Assembly (NCBI GenBank): GCA_910587445.1
Contig: CAJULE010000021.1
Location: forward strand, 1-38,392
Reading direction: 5' to 3'
DNA length: 38,392 nt
Source of the DNA: an uncultured Christensenellaceae bacterium
Lineage (GTDB): Bacteria > Bacillota > Clostridia > Christensenellales > Pumilibacteraceae
Part shown: positions 32,151 to 38,392 of the stretch, in pieces
Layout: each line of letters starts with the position of its first letter
How positions within the stretch are numbered: the stretch's first letter is position 1
The notes under the pieces: model-generated
What the model was told of the DNA's origin: nothing
The model's input: the letters and a program-made list of their open reading frames with translations, nothing else
Databases searched by the model: none
Position numbers and translations under genes: made by a program

Positions 32151-33193
32151 TGTCTTTTATCCGCCTTTGCAAGCTCTTCGCGGATGTAAGAAAGCTCCGT
32201 AAGCTTTTTCTTTACCTGTTCTACGTCGAGAAGTTCCGTATTGTGAGAATTGAATTCCGTGAAAGTACTGCGCTTTGTGTTTCCCTCGGTAAAGTACTTA
32301 TCGTAATTGAGACCGCGCTTGTCGCAAGGGACGCGATAGAAGTCGCCCATATCTACGGCGTTCGCACATTCCTCGTTTGTGAGAAGCGTTTCGTACATCT
32401 TCTCGCCGTGACGAATACCTATTATCCTTATATTTTTCTTGTCGCCGCCGAAGAGCTCGCAAACCGCTTCCGCCTGTACCCGAATTGTACACGCAGGCGC
32501 CTTCTGCACCAAGATATCGCCGTTCTCTCCGTGCTCGAAAGCAAACAACACGAGATCCACAGCCTCGTCGAGAGACATTATAAATCGAGTCATGGAAGGC
32601 TCGGTAACCGTAATGGGCTGTCCGTTTCGAATCTGATCTATCCAAAGAGGTATGACGCTGCCGCGACTGCACATTACGTTTCCGTACCGCGTACAGCAGA
32701 TCTTTGTGTTCTTTGTAGTGCGCGCCTTGGCGACAATAACTTTTTCCATCATCGCCTTGCTTGTGCCCATTGCATTTACGGGATATGCCGCTTTGTCCGT
32801 CGAAAGGCAAATGACGGATTTGACCCCCGCTTCTATTGCCGCGGTAAGAACATTTTCCGTACCGAGCACATTGGTTTTTACCGCTTCGATCGGAAAAAAT
32901 TCGCAGGACGGAACTTGCTTCAATGCCGCAGCGTGAAAGATATAATCCACTCCGTACATCGCGTTTTTCACCGATTGAATATCTCTGACGTCTCCGATAT
33001 GGAATTTAATCTTTTCGGCGGCTTCGGGCATCTTTGCCTGAAACTCGTGCCTCATATCGTCCTGTTTTTTTTCATCGCGCGAAAATATGCGAATCTCCCC
33101 TATGTCCGTTTTGAGGAAACGATTGAGCACGGCGTTTCCGAAGCTTCCCGTCCCTCCCGTTATCAATAACCTCTTATCTTTGAATAAACTCAT
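32147..33193 (-). CDS. capE: UDP-GlcNAc 4,6-dehydratase (5-inverting), CapE/FnlA type
   Basis: The 348-residue enzyme starts the UDP-L-FucNAc pathway from UDP-GlcNAc. It has GGTGSFG at 13-19 and the altered catalytic motif with Met142 where classical SDRs have Tyr (MGTSK, Lys146), typical of the CapE/FlaA1 group. STDKAAYPVN precedes it. The C-terminal part (RHGEKMYETLL near 276) is the substrate latch region in this family. Starts and stops overlap with both neighbours by 4 bases (ATGA, TTGA). Confidence 0.94.
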   Translation of the reverse strand: MSLFKDKRLLITGGTGSFGNAVLNRFLKTDIGEIRIFSRDEKKQDDMRHEFQAKMPEAAEKIKFHIGDVRDIQSVKNAMYGVDYIFHAAALKQVPSCEFFPIEAVKTNVLGTENVLTAAIEAGVKSVICLSTDKAAYPVNAMGTSKAMMEKVIVAKARTTKNTKICCTRYGNVMCSRGSVIPLWIDQIRNGQPITVTEPSMTRFIMSLDEAVDLVLFAFEHGENGDILVQKAPACTIRVQAEAVCELFGGDKKNIRIIGIRHGEKMYETLLTNEECANAVDMGDFYRVPCDKRGLNYDKYFTEGNTKRSTFTEFNSHNTELLDVEQVKKKLTELSYIREELAKADKRH

Positions 33194-34416
33194 TTTTCTG
33201 TTCCTTTGGCTAATTGTTCCATTATTATTTTATAAGACTCAGCTACGGTGAAATTTTCGTCGAGATATTTCTTTGCCCTTTCGCCCATTGCCTTCAGATC
33301 GCTTTTTATCATATCGTTGACGACGTCGCAAAACTTTTCGCTATCGTTACTTTCGCACCACAGACCGAAGCCGTTGCTCGCGATATCCTTACCGACATCG
33401 GTATTAGGATCGGTGCACGCAAGCACGGGAATCCCTGCCTGCATATACGAAAGCAATCTCGAAGGGTAATTCGGAATGGTAAACCGATGGTCGAGGAATA
33501 TCATTCCGACGTCGCAAGAAGCCACCATTCCGTCGAAATCGTCGCGCGGAATTCTTTTCATGACCTTCAGGTTTTCGGGTCTTTCGGTTTCTACGAATTC
33601 CTCCAACAAGCCATATTCCGTTCCGTCGCCTACGATAAAGAAAAACGCGTCTTTGTTTGTCTTAAGACGTTTAAAACATTCTATAACGAACGGTATGTCT
33701 TGCGGCTTACCCAAATTACCGCCGTACACAAACACCGTTTTATCCTGCGGAAGCCCGTATTTTTCTCTCATGCGAGTTTTCTCGTCGGAAGTCTGCGACA
33801 CGTCCTTCGGTTCGATGCCGTTCGGCACCACGGAAAGCTTGTCCTCTGCCGTTTCCGGATTGTTGTCCGAAACATATCGCTTGTTGGCTTCGCTCATACA
33901 GCCGATATGATCGGAGATCGCATAAAGATTTTTCTCTTTTTTGCGGAAGTATTTGTATATGACGCCTTTAAGACCTCTTTTATTCAAGACGCCTATATCC
34001 AATGCGTTTTGCGGAAAAATGTCCTTTAACAGCAAAAACGTCCGAGCCGAATCGCGTTTTTTAAAATATTCTATTGTGTCGACCAGCGTTATGGGCGGTG
34101 TAGAATACATTATCAAATCGAATTTGACTCCGCGAAAGTGCTTTTTTATCGCTGTTGTGAATTGAGCCGCAACCCGAACGGTTGCTATGCCCTTTTCTAT
34201 TATGTTGGTTTTCTGTAAATTTCCCGTTCTTACCCTCAACAGAGAAAAACCGTCACCTTGCCGCGCTATGTTCGTCCGTTCGCCGTTGCGCTTTTCCGTA
34301 GGTGAAACCGCAAAAACCCTGTGTCCGTTTTTTACGAACTCGCGCATCAGATCTTCGTAAATGCCGCTGTCGGAGAAGGAACGGAAATTGTACATTGTCA
34401 AAAACAAGATATTCAT
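33190..34416 (-). CDS. Family 4 glycosyltransferase, probably L-FucNAc transferase (WbuB-like)
   Basis: The 408-residue GT-B transferase has an N-terminal ILFLTMYNFRSFSDSGIYED start, VVPNGIEP near 222, VFVYGGNLGKPQDIP near 250 and the C-terminal PNYPSRLLSYMQAGIPVLAC, the GT4 donor-side region. Its position next to capEFG and overall pattern match WbuB-type enzymes that transfer L-FucNAc. The frame is open upstream, but the ATG at 34416 begins the fold and lies 7 bases after the HAD stop. The sugar assignment is inference from context. Confidence 0.88.
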   Translation of the reverse strand: MNILFLTMYNFRSFSDSGIYEDLMREFVKNGHRVFAVSPTEKRNGERTNIARQGDGFSLLRVRTGNLQKTNIIEKGIATVRVAAQFTTAIKKHFRGVKFDLIMYSTPPITLVDTIEYFKKRDSARTFLLLKDIFPQNALDIGVLNKRGLKGVIYKYFRKKEKNLYAISDHIGCMSEANKRYVSDNNPETAEDKLSVVPNGIEPKDVSQTSDEKTRMREKYGLPQDKTVFVYGGNLGKPQDIPFVIECFKRLKTNKDAFFFIVGDGTEYGLLEEFVETERPENLKVMKRIPRDDFDGMVASCDVGMIFLDHRFTIPNYPSRLLSYMQAGIPVLACTDPNTDVGKDIASNGFGLWCESNDSEKFCDVVNDMIKSDLKAMGERAKKYLDENFTVAESYKIIMEQLAKGTEK

Positions 34417-34423
34417 TCTATGT

Positions 34424-35092
34424 TTAAAGTTTCCTCGATAAATCTTCCGTTTCGGATAAAGCCCGTATACGCAAATCGGGTAAGATTCCATATGCGTAAT
34501 CTTCGTTTTCGTAAAGCCCGCTGCGTATCAGCGCGACTGTTTTTACCGGCAAAAACTTTTTCACGGCAAAATCCTTTCGGGGATTGTCGCCGACATACAG
34601 CATATGCTCGGGACTTACTCCGAGTTTTTCGCACATAAGTTCGAAAGCTTTGGGATTTGGTTTTCGGAACTCGACACCGCCGAGCTCGTCCGTTATTACG
34701 ATTTTATCGACCATGCTGTCGAGTCCCAAAGCCGCGATCTTTTTTCTCTGTCCTACAGGTCTGCCGTCGGTTATTATACCGAGCTTCATGCCGCTCAAGC
34801 GCAAATTTACAAGCGTTGTCGTTACGTCTTTTGCAAGGCTCAAAACAGGGTCGTGTCCGCGATATACTTCGACAAGCTCTTTTGCCTCCGATTCCGTCAT
34901 ACCGTGCAATTCCGCATATCTGTCGAGCACTCCGACGCGGTTTTGCTCGAACATACTTAAAAGTTCGGTTGACGCATTCGCAATTCCATAACGCCGTTTA
35001 AGTTCGTCTCCTACCGCTACGAAACCGGATTTTACATAGTCCGTTTCGCTATACAGCGTGTCGTCGAGATCGAATACGACTGCCTTAATCAT
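34424..35092 (-). CDS. HAD-superfamily hydrolase
   Basis: A 222-residue HAD phosphatase: FDLDDTLY with nucleophile Asp8 and Asp10, GIITDGRPVGQRKK near 107 and YVGDNPRKDF near 165. It has an alpha-helical cap between the first two motifs. Its ATG overlaps the end of the sugar transferase-ATP-grasp gene (ATGA), so the two should act together. Pairs of ATP-grasp and HAD genes occur in other surface glycan clusters; the phosphorylated substrate is not known. Confidence 0.88.
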   Translation of the reverse strand: MIKAVVFDLDDTLYSETDYVKSGFVAVGDELKRRYGIANASTELLSMFEQNRVGVLDRYAELHGMTESEAKELVEVYRGHDPVLSLAKDVTTTLVNLRLSGMKLGIITDGRPVGQRKKIAALGLDSMVDKIVITDELGGVEFRKPNPKAFELMCEKLGVSPEHMLYVGDNPRKDFAVKKFLPVKTVALIRSGLYENEDYAYGILPDLRIRALSETEDLSRKL

Positions 35093-36807
35093 GCCGACAC
35101 CCTGACGCTGCCGTCGAAACGCGCAATGATCACACCGTCCTCGTAGTTTTCGGAATACTCGAGCTTTTCTCCGCGCAGAAGTCGATACAGGTTTTCGCAA
35201 CTGTCCGCCCCTGCGGAAATGCTCATGGGCGCGCCGCCGCCGAAACGGGGGTTGATCTCTATATACTTGATTTCGCCATTGTCGCACAGAAAACATTGTA
35301 CAGTAATCTGCCCGATAAAGCCGAATGCGGCAATCAACTTTTTTACGTCCTCTATGATTGCTTGGTTTCTGTCTATCTTTCCTTTTAAAATCTCGCCGCC
35401 CCGCGTCGCCAAACGTATTCTCGGCACGACCGTTATAATATTACCGTCGAAATCGGAAAAGCAATCGACGGTGTATTCCGTTCCCTGCACACATTCCTGC
35501 ACGATAGGTCTTTCGATATACTCCGAAAAGAATTGCAGTTCCTTTTCGTTTTTAACCTTAAAAGCGTTTATGCTCGAGCTTCCGTTTTCGGGTTTTATAA
35601 ACAGAGGAAACGTATAGTTTTTGTTTTTCAAATCGCTCTCGGCGATCACCCGCGGATAACCGAAACCGTGGGAGCCGAAGAACTCCGCCGTTTTATGCTT
35701 GTCGCAACAGACCGAAACGCTTTCGCAATCCGACACAAGTACTTTTGCGCGAGTAGAGGCTTCTATACGTTTTTTATTCTCTGCCAGAATCTCGAGTTCT
35801 GTATCAATGGTCGGGACGATCAATGCTATATCGTTGTCGTTGCAGATCTTTAAAAGCGCGTCTATATAATCGGGCGCACCTATTCGAGGTATGATAATCT
35901 TTTCGTCCGCAAATTGCAGTGCGGGCGCAGTATCGGACATATCCGCAGCATAGACCTTTCCGCTTATTTCGAGCCTGTCGCGGGCCGCTTTGAAGCAGTT
36001 CACAAGCTCGACGCGTCGTCCCGCGCTTAAAATAAGGATATTATACTGTTTGTTTCCCGTAAAAAACTCCATTGTGGCTTGCCCCTGCTGCGATATTCCG
36101 CTTCGTTTGAACACCTTTCCCACTGTCTTGAATATTATCGCCAAATCTCTCCAAAGCGTGATTTTGCGAACGTATTCCAAGTCGTAGCGAAATTTATCCT
36201 GCCAGGATATTGCGTTCCTGCCGTTTACCTGTGCGAGCCCCGTGAGCCCCGGACGAACGTCGTGACGATGCCTTTGTTCCTCGCTGTAAAGCGGCAAATA
36301 ACGTACGAGCAACGGTCTCGGTCCTACGATAGATATACCGCCGAACAAAATGTTCAGTATCGACGGCAATTCGTCGCAAGAGCTTGCACGCAAAAACTTT
36401 CCGTACGCATTGAGCCTTTTTTCGTCCGGCAACAGATTTCCGTCGGCGTCCTTTTCGTTCGTCATGGTACGGAATTTTAAAAGCTTGATTATCTTTTCTT
36501 CGCCGTATGTACCGTAAGCAACACCTCTTTGCCTACATTCTTTCTTCCCGAGTTTTTTCCGTTTTCCCGGGCGCTGTTGAACAAAGAACGGATTGCCTTT
36601 CATCGCTATTGCGCCTACTACAGTCAAAATCAACAGCAGCGGCGACAGAATTATTGTCGCAACCAAGCTCAATACAATGTCGTAAAATCTCTTGAAAAAG
36701 GGTCTGTATAATACCGTAGACAAGACCAGCCAAACGACAACGCACACCGAGACAAGTATTGTGATTCCCCACCAAGTGGAGATCGTTGCATAAAAGAACT
36801 CTTTCAT
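35089..36807 (-). CDS. Fusion of initiating sugar-phosphate transferase and ATP-grasp ligase
   Basis: A single 572-residue chain. Residues 1-252 are a PglC/WcaJ-type transferase: an added helix at 11-33, the membrane hairpin at about 42-68, KLLKFRTM near 108, SSCDELPSIL with Asp145-Glu146, GGISIVGPRPLL and VRPGLTGLAQVNGRN. It should load the first sugar phosphate onto undecaprenyl phosphate. Its usual C-terminal end (GISQQGQATMEFFTGNKQ) runs on without linker into YNILILSAGRRVELV, an ATP-grasp ligase (254-572) with KPENGSSSIN and YIEINPRFGGG. One frame spans both parts, so it is not a frameshift artefact in this reading. The start codon follows the aminotransferase stop directly. Confidence 0.9.
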   Translation of the reverse strand: MKEFFYATISTWWGITILVSVCVVVWLVLSTVLYRPFFKRFYDIVLSLVATIILSPLLLILTVVGAIAMKGNPFFVQQRPGKRKKLGKKECRQRGVAYGTYGEEKIIKLLKFRTMTNEKDADGNLLPDEKRLNAYGKFLRASSCDELPSILNILFGGISIVGPRPLLVRYLPLYSEEQRHRHDVRPGLTGLAQVNGRNAISWQDKFRYDLEYVRKITLWRDLAIIFKTVGKVFKRSGISQQGQATMEFFTGNKQYNILILSAGRRVELVNCFKAARDRLEISGKVYAADMSDTAPALQFADEKIIIPRIGAPDYIDALLKICNDNDIALIVPTIDTELEILAENKKRIEASTRAKVLVSDCESVSVCCDKHKTAEFFGSHGFGYPRVIAESDLKNKNYTFPLFIKPENGSSSINAFKVKNEKELQFFSEYIERPIVQECVQGTEYTVDCFSDFDGNIITVVPRIRLATRGGEILKGKIDRNQAIIEDVKKLIAAFGFIGQITVQCFLCDNGEIKYIEINPRFGGGAPMSISAGADSCENLYRLLRGEKLEYSENYEDGVIIARFDGSVRVSA

Positions 36808-38058
36808 CTAATCAAAGCACGCCCTGACTATGTCTATTATTTTTGCCTGCTCGCTTTCCGTCATCTTGTTGTCGCTCGGCAAACACAATCCGCGGTCGAA
36901 TATATCCATGCCGATGTCCGTTCCTTCACCGGCTATGTAAGCGTTCGTTCTGCCTCTGCCGTTTCCTTCTCTCGTCACAAAACCGTTCATTCGGAATATC
37001 GGCTGCATATGCATAGGCTTCCATATCGGTCGACCCTCAGCATTATACTTTGCAAGCGTTTCGAGAATTTCGCTCGGGCAGGATTTTCCTTTTTCCTTTA
37101 CATAGCAGACATCTCTTTCTCCGCGCACCTGTCTGCACATAGCTTTCTCGTCGATAATCAGGCACGACAACCAAAAATTCGGCACGGCATACTTCTTGTC
37201 GTACGGATTCATCGTCACGGGCAAGCCTTCGAAGCCTTTTTCATATCTCTCGTATATAGCTCTTTTTTGCGCGATATGCTCCTCAAGATAAGGAAGCTGT
37301 CCTCTTATTACACCGGCGACGACATTGCTCATTCGATAGTTATAACCGATTTCTTCGTGCTGATACCACGGTGCGTTTTCACGGCTCTGCGTAGACCACT
37401 TTCTCGCCTTATTCGCCTGCTCGGGACAATTCGTCAAAAGCATACCGCCGGATGAACCGGTAATAATTTTATTACCGTTAAAGCTTATGATTCCGATATC
37501 GCCGAAAGTGCCCGTCTGCTTCCCCTTGTACGTTGCGCCGAAGCTCTCCGCCGCATCCTCGATTATCGTTGCGCCGTGTCTGACCGCAACCGCGCGAAGT
37601 TCGTCCATTTTCCCGGGGGTGCCGTAAAGGTTGGCTATCACTATGTGTTTAACTTCGGGATACAGCTCGAACGCCTTTTCGAGCGCAACGGGATCCATAT
37701 TCCAAGTGTCACGCTCGGTATCTATAAAAACAGGCTCGCCGCCCTCGTACACAACGGGATTGAGCGTTGCCGAAAACGTCATATCCGAGCAGAACACTCT
37801 GTCTCCCCGCTTGATTCCCGCAAGCTTTACGGCAAGGTGCAAGGCGGACGTTCCCGAGGAAAGCGCCACGGCGTACTTCACCCCGATTTTTTCGGCTGCA
37901 ACATGCTCCGCCTCATTTATATTCTCGCCGACCGTACTCATCCAATTTGTCGTATAAGCATCGGTCATCCATTTAAGTTCGTCACCGTGCATGGTTGGCG
38001 TGGACAGCCATACTTTTTCGGCAAACGATTTAAAATCGTTATCACGTATAAATGCCAT
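36808..38058 (-). CDS. DegT/DnrJ/EryC1 sugar aminotransferase (PglE-like)
   Basis: The 416-residue PLP enzyme has SSGTSALHLAV near 67, EDAAESFGA with Asp168, and SFNGNKIITGSSGG with the PLP lysine at 197. The N-terminal STPTMHGDELKWM and NWMSTVGENI are typical of UDP-4-keto-6-deoxy-GlcNAc aminotransferases. It should form the 4-amino sugar used by the initiating transferase that follows. It is the first gene of the operon, preceded by AAGAGG at a normal distance. No PglD-type acetyltransferase or PglF-type dehydratase is present in the window. Confidence 0.93.
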   Translation of the reverse strand: MAFIRDNDFKSFAEKVWLSTPTMHGDELKWMTDAYTTNWMSTVGENINEAEHVAAEKIGVKYAVALSSGTSALHLAVKLAGIKRGDRVFCSDMTFSATLNPVVYEGGEPVFIDTERDTWNMDPVALEKAFELYPEVKHIVIANLYGTPGKMDELRAVAVRHGATIIEDAAESFGATYKGKQTGTFGDIGIISFNGNKIITGSSGGMLLTNCPEQANKARKWSTQSRENAPWYQHEEIGYNYRMSNVVAGVIRGQLPYLEEHIAQKRAIYERYEKGFEGLPVTMNPYDKKYAVPNFWLSCLIIDEKAMCRQVRGERDVCYVKEKGKSCPSEILETLAKYNAEGRPIWKPMHMQPIFRMNGFVTREGNGRGRTNAYIAGEGTDIGMDIFDRGLCLPSDNKMTESEQAKIIDIVRACFD

Positions 38059-38290
38059 AATATATACCTCTTACTTCACTCGTAAATGTTTCGAGATACT
38101 CTGACTATTCCTAATTAGATCCCAAAAACCGTGTGCTTCGCCTTTTCGCGCAAATACTCACGCGAAATACCGTCCGTATTTCCGCCGCCTTTCCTGTCGA
38201 GTCTTAAACCTACGTACATTCATGACGGTTTGACAGATGTGCGAAGCACTCCGAAATGTTCGCCAAAGAAACCCGAGCGAACACTTCATT
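38059..38290 (-). promoter_or_regulatory. Long structured leader of the polysaccharide operon
   Basis: About 230 nt separate the downstream promoter start from the aminotransferase ATG. In the RNA direction it holds a hairpin TGTTCGC/GCGAACA near its 5' end, a small GTGC-TTC-GCAC hairpin, and a TTTCGCG/CGCGAAA hairpin further on. GTGCTTCG in the second hairpin can also pair with CGAAGCAC about 90 bases later, so alternative folds are possible. It matches no riboswitch class I know. A role in attenuation or processive antitermination is inference. No gene is seen in this interval. Confidence 0.5.
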
Positions 38291-38294
38291 TCCC

Positions 38295-38323
38295 ATTATA
38301 CAGTATTATGGCTTAAAAATCAA
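38295..38323 (-). promoter_or_regulatory. Downstream promoter of the polysaccharide operon
   Basis: TTGATT (38318-38323), a 17-bp spacer and a perfect TATAAT (38295-38300) with TG directly before it. Predicted start near 38288. Confidence 0.7.
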
Positions 38324-38326
38324 TAG

Positions 38327-38356
38327 ATAATAAGTCTTTTTCTGTTAGTTTGTCAA
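38327..38356 (-). promoter_or_regulatory. Upstream tandem promoter of the polysaccharide operon
   Basis: A perfect TTGACA (38351-38356) with an 18-bp spacer to TATTAT (38327-38332). The sequence upstream to the window end is nearly pure A/T and may act as an UP element. The two promoters are only about 30 bases apart. Confidence 0.62.
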
Positions 38357-38392
38357 GCGTTTTTTAATATTTTTTATTATTTTTTATTACAT

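Noticed and set aside
35089..36807. Frameshift or assembly artefact explaining the fusion
   Set aside because: Both domains are in one uninterrupted frame with intact motifs and sensible junction sequence. A point error at a lost stop codon remains possible but is not supported by the sequence alone.
38059..38290. Known riboswitch in the polysaccharide leader
   Set aside because: I compared the visible motifs with c-di-GMP, c-di-AMP, purine, SAM, TPP and preQ1 types from memory and saw no conserved core. A covariance-model search would settle it.

Overview
The window reads as chromosomal DNA of an uncultured gut-type member of the Clostridia (Bacillota). The grounds are Gram-positive style promoters and strong GGAGG ribosome binding sites, GHKL/LytTR two-component genes, a zinc-ribbon Ser/Thr kinase of the kind common in Clostridia, GH3 enzymes with reversed domain order, and many dispersed palindromic repeats. 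Taxonomy below class level is inference; there is no rRNA or tRNA gene to anchor it. No phage, insertion sequence or CRISPR array was seen.

Left part (1-3870, minus strand): a gene-free repeat-rich stretch, then a purE-purC operon with its own promoter, then a response regulator/histidine kinase pair whose promoter places the transcription start almost exactly on the response regulator ATG.

Glycan-use region (3883-17667, minus strand): a tightly coupled four-gene operon encodes a lipoprotein with six InlB-type repeats and a C-terminal putative carbohydrate-binding domain, a four-helix membrane protein, a GH3 glycosidase anchored at both ends and a cytoplasmic GH2 enzyme. Upstream are a large secreted GH3 with Ig-like domains and a C-terminal membrane tail, and a GH43 arabinofuranosidase/xylosidase-like enzyme with a second apparently leaderless start. 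Together they suggest stepwise breakdown of plant or host glycans from the cell surface inward, with the two-component pair as candidate regulator.

Middle (17668-20530): a repeat cluster of MITE-like palindromes, then a plus-strand PP2C phosphatase and Ser/Thr kinase operon, ending at a bidirectional terminator.

Right part (20568-38392, minus strand): a 16-gene surface polysaccharide operon read from two tandem promoters near 38300 through a leader of about 230 nt. It contains an aminotransferase, an initiating sugar-phosphate transferase fused to an ATP-grasp ligase, a HAD hydrolase, a GT4, the complete CapE-CapF-CapG set for UDP-L-FucNAc, a beta-propeller-like protein of unknown role, a LicD/IspD-like/SDR module for a CDP-activated phospho-substituent, three further glycosyltransferases, a polymerase and a flippase (Wzx/Wzy-type logic). 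The most unusual items are the sugar transferase-ATP-grasp fusion, the LicD-IspD module with its propeller neighbour, and the two leaderless promoters.
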